From Streptomyces sp. DT2A-34 (GTDB lineage Bacteria > Actinomycetota > Actinomycetes > Streptomycetales > Streptomycetaceae): a stretch of 64,000 nucleotides of DNA. The number at the start of each line of letters is the position of its first letter. The stretch's first letter is position 1. Location of the stretch: assembly GCF_030499515.1 (NCBI RefSeq), contig NZ_JASTWJ010000001.1, positions 5,560,001 to 5,624,000 of the forward strand, written 5' to 3'. The position numbers and the translations under genes were made by a program. Below the pieces are notes generated by a model that saw only the letters and a list, made by a program, of their open reading frames with translations, was not told the DNA's origin and did no database searches. Positions 46,333 through 55,132 of this stretch are shown here, piece by piece.

Positions 46333-47466
46333 GTGTCTCAGCCGCCCCTCCGCCTGCAGCCCCTCACCCGCGACCAGCACCTCGCCTTCGTCGCGGCCCG
46401 CTCCTCCGCCAGCCATACGCAGCTCCCCTCCTGGGGCGATGTGAAGCCGGACTGGACCGCGGAGAGCGTGGGCTGGTTCGACGCGGAGGGGCGGCCGGTC
46501 GGGGCGGGGCTCGTGCTGTACCGCCCGTTGCCGAAGCTGAGGAAGTACCTGGCGTATCTGCCCGAGGGGCCGCTGATCGACTGGCACGCGCCCGACCTCG
46601 CCGAGCGGTGGCTGGCGCCGATGCTCGCGTACCTCAGGGGCAAGGGCGCCTTCTCCGTGAAGATGGGCCCGCCCGTCGTCGCCCGCCGCTGGAGCGCCGA
46701 GGCGGTGAAGGCGGCCATCGCCGATCCGGCGGCCAGGCGACTGCGGGACGCGGAGCCGACGTCGTCGGAGCGGGGCGCGTCCGACATCGCCGAGCGGCTG
46801 CGGCGGTCCGGCTGGCGGCAGGCCGAGCCCGGCGGCGAGGAGGGCTTCGCCGCAGGCCAGCCGCGTTACGTCTGCCAGGTGCCGTTCGCCGGGCGGACCC
46901 TGGACGACATCCAGCGCGGCCTCAACCAGCAGTGGCGGCGCAACATCAAGAAGGCCGAGAAGGCCGGCGTGAAGGTCGTGCGGGGCGGCTACGAGGACCT
47001 GCCCGTCTTCTACGACCTCTACGCCGAGACCGCCGAGCGGGACCGTTTCATCCCCCGCCCCCTGCCCTACTTCCAGCGCATGTGGACCGCGCTGACCGCC
47101 GAACACCCCGACCGCATGCGGCTCTACCTCGCCCACCACGACGGCGACACCCTCGCCGCCGCCACCATGATCACCGTCGGCGACCATGTCTGGTACTCCT
47201 ACGGCGCCTCCACCGGCCGCAAGCGTGAGGTCCAGCCCAACAACGCCATGCAGTGGCGCATGATGTGCGACGCCCACGAACTCGGCGCCGCCGTCTACGA
47301 CTTCCGCGGCATCACCGACACGCTGGAGGAGTCCAACCACCTCCTCGGTCTGCTGCGGTTCAAGGTGGGCGCCGGCGGCGAGGCCGTCGAGTACCTCGGG
47401 GAGTGGGACTTCCCGCTCAACCGGCTGCTGCACAAGGCGCTGGACCTGTACATGGCGCGGCGGTAG
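46333..47466 (+). CDS. femX: Lipid II:glycine glycyltransferase / FemABX peptidyltransferase
   Basis: 377 residues. Adds amino acids from aminoacyl-tRNA to the lysine/diaminopimelate side chain of peptidoglycan precursors, which in Streptomyces carry a glycine bridge. Two GNAT-like halves of the Fem fold are visible: TQLPSWGDVKPDWTAESVGW, then LRKYLAYLPEGPLIDW, and in the second half NQQWRRNIKKAEKAGVKVV, YGASTGRKREVQPNNAMQWR, and YDFRGITDTLEESNHLLGLLRFKVGAGGE. GTG 46333 with AAGGAG. The exact acceptor is inferred from the family. Confidence 0.9.
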   Translation: MSQPPLRLQPLTRDQHLAFVAARSSASHTQLPSWGDVKPDWTAESVGWFDAEGRPVGAGLVLYRPLPKLRKYLAYLPEGPLIDWHAPDLAERWLAPMLAYLRGKGAFSVKMGPPVVARRWSAEAVKAAIADPAARRLRDAEPTSSERGASDIAERLRRSGWRQAEPGGEEGFAAGQPRYVCQVPFAGRTLDDIQRGLNQQWRRNIKKAEKAGVKVVRGGYEDLPVFYDLYAETAERDRFIPRPLPYFQRMWTALTAEHPDRMRLYLAHHDGDTLAAATMITVGDHVWYSYGASTGRKREVQPNNAMQWRMMCDAHELGAAVYDFRGITDTLEESNHLLGLLRFKVGAGGEAVEYLGEWDFPLNRLLHKALDLYMARR

Positions 47467-47538
47467 TCCGCCCGACCCCGGGAATTCGCTCGACCGCACT
47501 CTGGGACAGTGGCGTAATGGCTTCACACACCTGACGAT

Positions 47539-47554
47539 GTCCAATACCCTGGAC
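47539..47554. promoter_or_regulatory. Inverted repeat GTCCA-ATACCC-TGGAC upstream of the EamA gene
   Basis: 5+6+5 palindrome 57 bp before the start codon, in the only non-coding part of the 145-bp gap. It may be an operator. Weak evidence. Confidence 0.3.
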
Positions 47555-47611
47555 TAGGCAGTACAGCACGATGAACGAATTGAAGCCCCCGAGTCGAGCC
47601 CTGGAACGCCC

Positions 47612-48568
47612 GTGAGCACCCCTGACGCCGCCGCAACGCCCGCGCCGACCCGCACCCGGGCCGTCCCCGAGCCGACGGCCGGCGCCCCGCACCGCTGGGG
47701 CTCCCTCGGCCCCGTCGGCCTGGTCCTCGCCGGTGGTGTCTCCGTGCAGTTCGGCGGTGCGCTGGCCGTGACCCTGATGCCGAGGGCGGGCGCGCTCGGT
47801 GTCGTGACCCTGCGCCTCCTCGCGGCCGCCCTCGTCCTGATGCTGGTCTGCCGGCCCCGCCTGCGCGGCCACTCCCGCACCGACTGGGGCACGGTGATCG
47901 TCTTCGGCATCACCATGGCCGCGATGAACGGCCTCTTCTACCAGTCGGTCGCCCGCATCCCGCTCGGCCCCGCGGTCACCCTCGAGGTGCTCGGCCCGCT
48001 CGCCCTCTCCGTCCTGTCCTCGCGTCGCGCGATCAACGTCCTGTGGGCCGGACTCGCCCTGGCCGGTGTCTTGCTCCTCGGCGGCGGAGGCTTCGGCAGC
48101 CTCGACCCCATAGGTGTCGCTTTTGCCCTGGGGGCCGGCGCCATGTGGGCGGCCTACATCATCTTCAGCGCCCGTACGGGCCGACGCTTCCCGCAGGCCG
48201 ACGGGCTGGCCCTCGCGATGGCGGTGGGCGCCGTACTCTTCCTCCCCTTGGGCATCGCCGAATCGGGCATGAAGCTCACCGACCCGGTGACCCTCGGACT
48301 GGGCGCGGCCGTGGCCATCCTCTCCTCGGTCCTCCCCTACACCCTCGAACTCCTCGCCCTACGCCGCCTGCCCGCAGCGACCTTCGCCGTCCTGATGAGC
48401 CTGGAGCCGGCCCTCGCCGCCACCGCCGGCTTCCTCATCCTCGACCAGGCCCTGTCCGCCGTACAGGCTCTGGCGATCGCCCTGGTCATCGCCGCGAGCA
48501 TGGGCGCGGTGCGGACGCAGGTGGGGCGAGGGAAGGCAAAGGCCGTCAGGCAGCCCGGCGAGGACTGA
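47612..48568 (+). CDS. EamA family transporter (RhtA-like)
   Basis: 318 residues, ten membrane spans in two EamA repeats. VSVQFGGALAVTLMPRAGAL and TLRLLAAALVLMLVCRPRLR mark the first; AILSSVLPYTLELLALRRLP and FAVLMSLEPALAATAGFLIL mark the second. The latter carry the usual EamA/RhtA C-terminal signature. Probable exporter of amino acids or other small metabolites. Start GTG 47612 with a weak GGA upstream. Confidence 0.88.
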   Translation: MSTPDAAATPAPTRTRAVPEPTAGAPHRWGSLGPVGLVLAGGVSVQFGGALAVTLMPRAGALGVVTLRLLAAALVLMLVCRPRLRGHSRTDWGTVIVFGITMAAMNGLFYQSVARIPLGPAVTLEVLGPLALSVLSSRRAINVLWAGLALAGVLLLGGGGFGSLDPIGVAFALGAGAMWAAYIIFSARTGRRFPQADGLALAMAVGAVLFLPLGIAESGMKLTDPVTLGLGAAVAILSSVLPYTLELLALRRLPAATFAVLMSLEPALAATAGFLILDQALSAVQALAIALVIAASMGAVRTQVGRGKAKAVRQPGED

Positions 48569-48650
48569 GGGCCGCAGCCCGGCGAGGGCCGAGCGGCTTC
48601 CAGCAGGCCGCCCATCCGCCGACGGCCTCGTCCATCAGGGGCGCGCCCGT

Positions 48651-49985
48651 TCAGTCCGCACGCCTGTCGAGGACGAGTCGCACCCCCTGCGGCCGCATGG
48701 TCATACGCAGCTGCGGCTCGACCCTGCCGCCGGCCACCGCCCGTACCCGCCACTGGCGAAGCAGCACCGCGAGCGCGACCTGCGCCTCCGCGAGCCCGAA
48801 CGCGTCGCCGATGCACCTGCGGGCGCCCGCGCCGAAGGGAATGAACGCCTCCCGCTGGCGGCGCCCCACCCGTTCGTCGAGCCAACGGTCGGGATCGAAC
48901 CGCCCGGGCTCGGCGAACACGTCGGGGTCCCGGTGGAGGGCGTAGGGGCTGAACAGCACACCCGCGCCGGCGGGCAGAGGGTGACCGCCCAGCTCGGTGT
49001 CGACGAGGGCGACGCGGCTGAGCAGCCATACGGGAGGGTGCAGTCGCAGCGACTCGTTGATCACCCGCTTCATATGGGTCAGCCGGGGCAGATCCTGGTA
49101 GGTGACGGGGCGGTCGCCCAGCACCTCGGACAGTTCGGCCTCCAGCCGCTCGTACTCGCTCGGGTGGCGCGTCAGCAGGTGCATGGTCCAGGACAGCAGC
49201 CCCGCCATGGTCTCGGTGCCGCCGATGAAGAACGTGATGACCTGGTCGAACACCTCCTGTTCGGTGTGGGCCACCGGTCTGTCGGGGGGCACCAGCGCCG
49301 ACATCAGGTCGTGGTGGTCGGTGTGGTCGCTCATGCGCCGCCGGATCATCGCGCCGACCGCCTCCCGGGTGGTCCGGGTGGCCCGTACGTAGCGCAGGTT
49401 CTCGAGGGTCGGCAGCCGGTTGCTGCCCGGCACCATCATGTGGGTCGTCAGGGCGGAGAGCATCAGCGGCACGTTGCGCTGGACGGCCTCGACGGCCTGC
49501 CGGTCCTCGGGGGCGAGGAAGAGGGTCCGGGCCAGGACGGTGACCGCGAAGCGCTTCATCTCCGTGTACGCGTCGATGACCTGTCCGGACTGCCAGGTCG
49601 AGGACACCTCCAGGGCGCAGTCGCGGAACCGCTCGGTGTGGTGGGGCAGTTGCTGGCGGGCGAACACCGGCCGCAGCAAGGCGCGCATCGGGCGGTGCGG
49701 CCCGGCGAGCGAGGTGGACAGACCGTCGCCCACGAGCCGGGCGGCCTGGTCGAAGAACGGGCCGCCCTTGTCGAACTCCACTCCGTTGCCGGCCACCAGC
49801 ATCCGCTGGACGAGTTCGGGAGCGCTGACCACGTGGACGGGGGTGCGCCCCAGCCGGATCCGCACGACCGGCCCCAGTGAGCGCAGGTCTTCGAGGAAGC
49901 CCAACCGGTCGCGTGCCAGTCGGCCCGCGTGGCCGATGAGGGGGAGCGCTCCAGGAGCGGCGGGCGTCGTGTCGGTCTTGATCAC
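48651..49985 (-). CDS. Cytochrome P450
   Basis: 444 residues, soluble bacterial class. I-helix oxygen-binding motif FFIGGTETMAG, K-helix ESLRLHPP (E-x-x-R), meander PDVFAEPGRFDPDRWLDE, and heme-binding loop FIPFGAGARRCIGDAFG with the axial Cys. The order and FGxGxRxCxG consensus are complete, so it should be active. The sequence is nearest in style to terpene- and fatty-acid-hydroxylating bacterial P450s (the pentalenene-oxygenase group), but no terpene synthase, ferredoxin or reductase adjoins it. GTG 49985 has GAGAGG six bases upstream. Confidence 0.92.
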   Translation of the reverse strand: MIKTDTTPAAPGALPLIGHAGRLARDRLGFLEDLRSLGPVVRIRLGRTPVHVVSAPELVQRMLVAGNGVEFDKGGPFFDQAARLVGDGLSTSLAGPHRPMRALLRPVFARQQLPHHTERFRDCALEVSSTWQSGQVIDAYTEMKRFAVTVLARTLFLAPEDRQAVEAVQRNVPLMLSALTTHMMVPGSNRLPTLENLRYVRATRTTREAVGAMIRRRMSDHTDHHDLMSALVPPDRPVAHTEQEVFDQVITFFIGGTETMAGLLSWTMHLLTRHPSEYERLEAELSEVLGDRPVTYQDLPRLTHMKRVINESLRLHPPVWLLSRVALVDTELGGHPLPAGAGVLFSPYALHRDPDVFAEPGRFDPDRWLDERVGRRQREAFIPFGAGARRCIGDAFGLAEAQVALAVLLRQWRVRAVAGGRVEPQLRMTMRPQGVRLVLDRRAD

Positions 49986-50220
49986 CGAAGACCTCTCGCA
50001 GTGCTGTGGTGGATCTTTGATCGCGACCATCCCCAGGTGCACGTAGCTCAAGCAAGCGTTTGCGGGGGCGCTTGGGGCATACGCGTGACAGGGGGGCACG
50101 CAGGAGTGAAGACGGGTCGCTTCGCGCCCACATGTGCGCATCACCCGGTTGGCGGTAGCGGCCCGCGTGCCCTGAACGTCGGCATGCGACGCGCGGCCCC
50201 GGACCGTTCCCGCTGGGCGA

Positions 50221-50763
50221 CTTGCCCGCCAATACGACATCGACGCCGGCCTGTCCCTGCTCTGCCAGACCCTCGCCCACCCGTCCGCTCCCCTGGACAA
50301 CCTGTGCGACGCCGTACTGGCAGCCCTGCTGCCCGACCGCCCCTCCGACGACATCGCCCTCCTCATCGCCCGCACCAAAGCACTGGACACCGACCGCGTC
50401 GCCACCTGGGAAATACCCGCCGAGCCGGCAGCCGTCGCCCGAACCCGAAAGGACGCCACCGCCCAACTGGCGGCCTGGGGACTGGACGACGCAGGCTTCG
50501 TCACCGAACTGGTCGTCAGCGAACTCGTCACCAACGCCATCCGATACGGCGCCCCACCCCTACATCTGCGCCTGATCCATGACCGAAACCTCATCTGCGA
50601 AGTGTCCGACGCCAGTGGCACCGCACCCCACATGCGCCGCGCCCGCACCTTCGACGAAGGCGGCCGCGGCCTGCTCCTGGTCGCCCAGCTCACCAACGCC
50701 TGGGGCACCCGCCAGACAACGGAGGGCAAAACGATCTGGGCGGAACAGAGCCTCCCTCCGTGA
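50221..50763 (+). pseudogene. 5'-truncated SpoIIE/ATP-binding regulator (C-terminal half)
   Basis: 181 in-frame codons ending at 50763, with no start codon that fits. It begins inside a PP2C/SpoIIE-type phosphatase (LLPDRPSDDIALLIARTKAL) and continues into an HATPase domain (VTELVVSELVTNAIRYGAPP, ICEVSDASGTAPHMRRARTF, EGGRGLLLVAQLTNAWGTR). Complete family members have PAS, GAF and full phosphatase domains upstream; these are missing. A ~88% identical copy of the last ~210 bp lies inverted at 52.5 kb. Confidence 0.75.
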
Positions 50764-51302
50764 GCGGTCCCACGGCCGTCTCACCGTTCAAGATCAAAGT
50801 TGCACGAGGGTGACGCCGGCGGCGACGGCCAGTCGGCGGCGTGCAGTGACGGCCGCCATTGAACAGGGCGACCACCCCGGCGAATTCGGCGCGGTCAGCA
50901 CACCCAGAGACAGCGGCACATCACCAACACAGGCGGAGGCGATTTCGATCACGCACGCGGGAATGCGACCCCTTCCCGTTCGAGCCACTCTCCGGTACAG
51001 CCGCACGGAGACCCTGCCTCACCGGCAGGAAGGACCGTTGAGTGGGTTACGGCGCAGCCCGAAGACCCACCGGAACCGGACAGGACCCCGGCGGGTGACC
51101 TCCATCGCCCTGGAGGACGCCGCCTTCGGTGAACGGCTGCTCGCTCACAAGCCTGATCGGACCGCAGGCATGGCTCCTGCGAAGTGACGAAGTCCTGCGG
51201 TCCACGAGTTGCACGGGCCTCGTGCGCGGGGCGGGCGCCCTGGCGTCGGCGGTTACAGCTGGCGCGGTGCTACGGCCGGCCAGAGGTTGGCGGAGGACAC
51301 AG
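50764..51302. other. No gene recognised
   Basis: About 540 bp with no coherent coding frame on either strand. A small hairpin (CCTGCC/GGCAGG, 51013-51029) is present. It appears to be debris between gene remnants. Confidence 0.5.
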
Positions 51303-51341
51303 CGGCGGGGCCGGGACGGTCGTGCTGTCCCGGCCCCGCCG
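51303..51341. terminator. Terminator with a perfect 15-bp stem
   Basis: CGGCGGGGCCGGGAC (51303-51317) is the exact reverse complement of 51327-51341, with a 9-base loop. It lies just after the pectinesterase remnant's stop codon, so it is the original terminator of that gene. Confidence 0.8.
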
Positions 51342-51359
51342 TGGTTCACCTCGGTGGAG

Positions 51360-52016
51360 TCACCACCCGTGCGTGATCGGGTCCCATCCGTCGCTGCCGG
51401 CCAGGAACTTCCGGGCGGTGTAAACGTCCCCATACTCTTCAGGCAGTGGCGGGGTGTTGTCGGTTCCGGGGCCGAAGTTGTGGTACTGATTGAAGTTGGT
51501 CCTGTAATACCAGGGTTGGCCGGGGACCATTTCGATCCAGGGTGAGTCGGCGTTGATGCCCGGGCCGATTTCGCAGTTGCGCACTGTCGCCCGGGGATAT
51601 GCGCTCGCCGTGTTGAGCCACGGTCGGCCGAGGTGCATCGTGTCGTTCGGCACACCGTCGGTCTTGATCGTGCAACTGTCGATCAGGATCCCTTGACCAT
51701 TGGTGTCGTCGGTGCTCGGCGCCAGTATCGTGCCGTTGGGCCACGGGAGACACTGGATCGTGGACAGGGCGATCACCGAGGTGGCGTTGCCGAAGATGAA
51801 GTCCACGTCTCCCCGGATGTGACAGCCGACGAAGTACTGCCGGGCCTGGGTCGTGGGCGTCACCCCCTTGACGTACAGGGTGTCCTGGTGGCTCCAGATC
51901 TCGACGTTGTCGTACACCTGCCGGTCGCCCATGGCGACGACCGCCACGGCCTGGGTGTCGTACGGGCTGATCTCCGGGTGCGCTTTGCGGTCGAAGGTGT
52001 TGACGATCCTGAGCAT
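51360..52016 (-). pseudogene. 5'-truncated pectinesterase (CE8)
   Basis: Residual ~218 residues of a pectin methylesterase. The catalytic-site segments AVAVVAMGDRQVYDNVEIWS, HIRGDVDFIFGNATSVI (with catalytic Asp) and TMHLGRPWLNTASAYPRATV are present, but the first ~100-150 residues, including the signal peptide, are gone. An ATG at 52016 with AAGGA before it could allow a cytoplasmic fragment to be made. It has kept its terminator. It fits the plant-polymer theme of the cellulase at 34.8 kb. Confidence 0.8.
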
Positions 52017-52037
52017 CACGTTCCTTCTCGCCTTCAA

Positions 52038-52462
52038 CGGCTCGCGCGTCCTGGAGCCTCCAGGACGACTGTCGACGGTGGCAGCACGCTTCGTCGCGGG
52101 CAGATGGGGCGCAGTCCTGCCGCCGTGCCTTCATCCCCACGACCGGCACGAGCATGTCAACAGTGACAACTTCGGGTGCGGTACGCAGAGGAGAGGAACG
52201 GGCACAGTCGCGTTTATGCCACCGAAAAGTATCAAGTGAGCATAGGTTCCAGGGGCGGGCTGTGGCTCAGATCTCACGAGTACTCGGCAGTGACCGGTCT
52301 CTTACGGACGACGGTGCCACTCCACCGCGAGTGCGCCGGCCGGATTCGTCCCGCGCGAGAGGCCGGTGAGGCCCCGTGACTGTCGGCCATCGGCGCCGCA
52401 CGGGTGATCTTGGCCAACCGCGCCCCCCGGGACACCGTGGCTCCGGGGCCGAACTCTGCCGC
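52038..52462. other. No gene recognised; contains a stem-loop
   Basis: About 425 bp of non-coding debris. A hairpin of 10 bp (CGTCCTGGAG at 52047-52056, complement at 52058-52067, single-base centre) lies just upstream of the truncated pectinesterase. Confidence 0.5.
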
Positions 52463-52870
52463 TCACGCCAGGTTCTGTTCCGCCCAGATGGTTTTGCCCT
52501 CGTTGGTCTGGCGGGTGCCCCAGGCGAGGGTGAGCTGGGCGACCAGGAGCAGACCTCGGCCGCCCTCGTCGAAGGTGCGGGCGCGTCGCATGTGAGGGGC
52601 GTTGGCACTGCCGTCGGAGACTTCGCAGATGAGGTTCCGGTCGTGAATCAGGCGCAGATGTATGGGTGGTTCTCCATATCGGATGGCGTCCGGTACCTGC
52701 TGGAACCACACCCTCGGTCCACGTCCCGCAGGATCGATGATCGACTCCGGAATCTCCCCGGCACCGGCCGGCAACTCTGCCTCGGGCACCCCCACCGCCG
52801 CCCAGTAAGCACGCCACGTGGCGTGCCCGCCAGGCGGAGGCTCAGGCACGTAGCCCAGGGCCTCGGTACG
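52463..52870 (-). pseudogene. Chimaera of a VOC/glyoxalase fragment and a SpoIIE-type ATPase C-terminus
   Basis: The frame ending at 52463 begins with a glyoxalase (VOC) fragment (ALGYVPEPPPGGHATWRAYW, GRGPRVWFQQVP) and switches at about 52690 to an HATPase C-terminus (DAIRYGEPPIHLRLIHDRNL, MRRARTFDEGGRGLLLVAQL, EGKTIWAEQNLA). The second part is ~88% identical at DNA level to 50.54-50.76 kb on the other strand. Neither half is complete, so this is a recombination product. Confidence 0.75.
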
Positions 52871-53849
52871 CAGACGCGACGTCACCGTAGTTGCGCTGGA
52901 GGAGTTCCTCATGGCGCGGGCCGAAGTTCTCGCGCCATGTTCCTGTCCTGCCCTGGTGGAAGGTGAAGGAGTTCGGGTTGAAGATCTGCTCGGCGATGGT
53001 TGCGGGGCGGGCGGCGTGGTTGCCGAGGAAGTCGGCGATGCGGGCGACGGCGGCCTGCTGGGCGATGCTGGTGCCGCCGCCGTGAGGCCCGATGAGTTCC
53101 TCGAACGACACCTTGCACACGGCCGGGTGGCGCAGCAGCCACAGGGAACGGCGGGCCGTCTCCATGCCGGGGAAGCCGGGGTCGGTCAGGGCGAGGTGGA
53201 GTCGGGCGTCCATGTCGGGCAGGGAGCGCAGGATGTCGCGGTAGACGCGGTGGTCTGGGAAGGTACCCACCGGGTCGGGCCGGTCCGGTGGCGCGTCGCG
53301 GACCAGGAAGTTGATGGTGGAAACGAGGATGTCCGGCAGGCTCCGGTAGTTGAAGATGATCCTCGGCCTGCCGGTGTCGAGCCAGGTATTGAGGAAGGCG
53401 GGGTCGGCTGCGGTGAGGTCGAGCTGGTGGACGAACCAGCAGCACCGGCCGGGCAGCAGATGGAAGTCGGCGGCCTCCGGCGGGCACAGCAGACGCCCCA
53501 CCAGGCCGGCGTCCACCCCGGGAACGCCGGGCAGGGACAGCGGTGTGGGCGCCCCGAGCCGGATCGCCCACACCTTGTGCAGGGCCGCGACGACGGCCTC
53601 GAACGCTGCCGCCAGCGCCGTTCGGTCGTGGCCGCCGAGCAGCCGTGCGGCCTCCTCGGACCCGTAGGCGACCTTCAGAAGCCGCCGTACCTGTACCGGG
53701 TCGGCGAACTCCACGTCGTCGGACGCCCGTACGGCGCCGAACGGCGCATAGCCCAGCGCCTTCATCACCTCACCGATCAGGTGGGTGCCGCTCTTGCGCA
53801 GCGACACCACCACAACGTGCGAGTCTGCTGCCACAACCGTCTCGGTCAC
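52842..53849 (-). CDS. Sulfotransferase
   Basis: 335 residues. PAPS-dependent sulfotransferase fold: the 5'-phosphosulfate loop is VVVSLRKSGTHLIGEVMKAL near the N-terminus. The 3'-phosphate site is IIFNYRSLPDILVSTINFLV (Arg and Ser of the family). The C-terminal loop is TFHQGRTGTWRENFGPRHEE. GTG 53849 has GGAGG seven bases upstream and starts 20 bp after the small secreted-protein gene, so the two form an operon. The last ~15 residues come from the VOC junction, so the C-terminus may be altered. Acceptor unknown; the neighbouring secreted peptide is a candidate. Confidence 0.82.
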   Translation of the reverse strand: MTETVVAADSHVVVVSLRKSGTHLIGEVMKALGYAPFGAVRASDDVEFADPVQVRRLLKVAYGSEEAARLLGGHDRTALAAAFEAVVAALHKVWAIRLGAPTPLSLPGVPGVDAGLVGRLLCPPEAADFHLLPGRCCWFVHQLDLTAADPAFLNTWLDTGRPRIIFNYRSLPDILVSTINFLVRDAPPDRPDPVGTFPDHRVYRDILRSLPDMDARLHLALTDPGFPGMETARRSLWLLRHPAVCKVSFEELIGPHGGGTSIAQQAAVARIADFLGNHAARPATIAEQIFNPNSFTFHQGRTGTWRENFGPRHEELLQRNYGDVASAYRGPGLRA

Positions 53850-53868
53850 CGCTGTCCTCCGTGCTCCG

Positions 53869-54147
53869 TCACGCGCCCAGCGGCCCGCCCAGCCCGGTGC
53901 CGTAGTCGGTGTTGGCGCACCTGTTGCGCTGGATGAGCAGCGGCGCCTGCACCAGGTTGGCGCCCAGCGGGGCCGCACCCTCCTGGGTGCGGTCGGCCTG
54001 CGACTGCTGCCCGACGTTCGCGCAGTAGTTGTCGTGGGCCGGCAGTCCGATCGCGCCGATGCCACCCGCGGCGGCGGGAGCGGCGGAAGTACCGACGGCG
54101 GCGGCCGCGGCAAGGGCGAGAAGGGCGGCGCGAGACGAAAGATTCAC
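53869..54147 (-). CDS. Small secreted protein, possible sulfotransferase substrate
   Basis: 92 residues from GTG 54147 with AAGGA nine bases upstream. Signal peptide LSSRAALLALAAAAAVGTSA, cleavage after APAAA. The ~64-residue mature protein is Gly/Ala/Asn-rich with two cysteines in matching contexts (DNYCANVG and RNRCANTD) and only two tyrosines, both beside acidic residues (HDNY and NTDY). Not a chaplin or rodlin by sequence. It is followed 20 bp later by a sulfotransferase gene. It might be sulfated on tyrosine, but this is a hypothesis. Confidence 0.65.
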   Translation of the reverse strand: MNLSSRAALLALAAAAAVGTSAAPAAAGGIGAIGLPAHDNYCANVGQQSQADRTQEGAAPLGANLVQAPLLIQRNRCANTDYGTGLGGPLGA

Positions 54148-54277
54148 AGGGAGATGTCCTTGTCGTGTGACCTCATCAGCTTGCATGACAAGAACGCTGT
54201 TCCGCCGTTCGCGGTAACTCAAGGTCACCCGATCCGGTTGCGCGCCGTGCTGCTCTCGCTCGGGCCTGCTGACATTC

Positions 54278-54608
54278 TCATGACCCGTCGGTGGACGTGT
54301 CCGACTCGATGATGAAGCCCGGATCAGTCCCGAGCTGGACAGCCTCGCGATCGGAGAGCCCCACCGACTCGACGAGGCCGCCCCTGCGCGTTTCGTAGGT
54401 GCCGCACCGGAGTGTGCCCCTGCTTCGCGGCCACTGCTCGTCGGACAGGTCGGCCTTGTAGGGCTTGCACTCGCTCACGGCGACCAGCCCAGCACGCCCA
54501 TGGCCGCCAGCCGGCCAGGATACCGTCCTGCACGCGTTCAGGCGACGACAAATCACCTATGCACTCACATACCGTCCTCTGACAGAAGATCCACTTTCGC
54601 AACAGGCC
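54278..54608 (-). mobile_element. IS5-family insertion sequence remnant (one end and start of transposase)
   Basis: The end at 54592-54612 reads, on the minus strand, CTAGGGCCTGTTGCGAAAGT, a terminal inverted repeat next to CTAG. The transposase start follows at GTG 54478 (SECKPYKADLSDEQW, the classic N-terminus of Streptomyces IS5-type transposases), but is cut after about 18 codons. It runs into 44 unrelated codons ending at 54278 (VGLSDREAVQLGTDPGFIIE). The element cannot move by itself. Confidence 0.75.
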
Positions 54609-55004
54609 CTAGCTGTTGGCGTCGGGACCGGTCTTCTTGTCCAGCTCGGTCGCGAGGTCGTTCAGGATCGAGAGGACGTCGGCCGACAGGCCCTCGGAAC
54701 CGATCCCGCGGGCTCGGACTCGGCCCACCTTCCCCTGCTTGGCCGCCGACATCAGGCGAAGCCCTTCGTAGACCTGACGGGCGACAGCGTCGTCCGGCTC
54801 GAAGTACATCCGAGCGACGCCGAAGAACTGGGCGAGACCTTCCAGGACAACTGGCGCGGGGGCTTCGTCGGTTCCCGTTCGAAGGGCCTCGACGTTCGCG
54901 GCCGTAGTTACCTGCGAGCCCGCGTAGGCGTTCACCGCGTCCGCGATCTCTTCGTCCCCCGGTGCGGTCCCCGCCGGGTACGAGCGCTCAATGAGGAGAG
55001 TCAT
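54609..55004 (-). CDS. XRE-like helix-turn-helix regulator
   Basis: 131 residues from ATG 55004. It resembles the short Streptomyces HTH regulators (APGDEEIADAVNAYAGSQVT, NVEALRTGTDEAPAPVVLEG, LAQFFGVARMYFE, then a C-terminal helix RVRARGIGSEGLSADVLSIL). Homologous sequence (EEPPRTLAEK) continues upstream of the ATG in frame with no start codon, so the N-terminus may be cut. Its stop codon TAG is part of the CTAG at the edge of the IS5 remnant, so insertion may have set the C-terminus. It belongs to the integrative-element remnant. Confidence 0.65.
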   Translation of the reverse strand: MTLLIERSYPAGTAPGDEEIADAVNAYAGSQVTTAANVEALRTGTDEAPAPVVLEGLAQFFGVARMYFEPDDAVARQVYEGLRLMSAAKQGKVGRVRARGIGSEGLSADVLSILNDLATELDKKTGPDANS

Positions 55005-55132
55005 TTTCTCGGCGAGTGTCCGCGGAGGCTCCTCAGCCTCAGCGACCGCAGCAGACTCGTCCTCTCCGCCTTCTCCGGCAGCCTCGTCCCGATGATCGGC
55101 GCCGACCGGCGGCGTGGCGGGAGGGCAGCCTG

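Noticed and set aside
50041..50080. Operator for the P450 gene (CAAGCG...CGCTTG)
   Set aside because: Only 6-bp arms with a 10-bp spacer in GC-rich sequence; too likely by chance.
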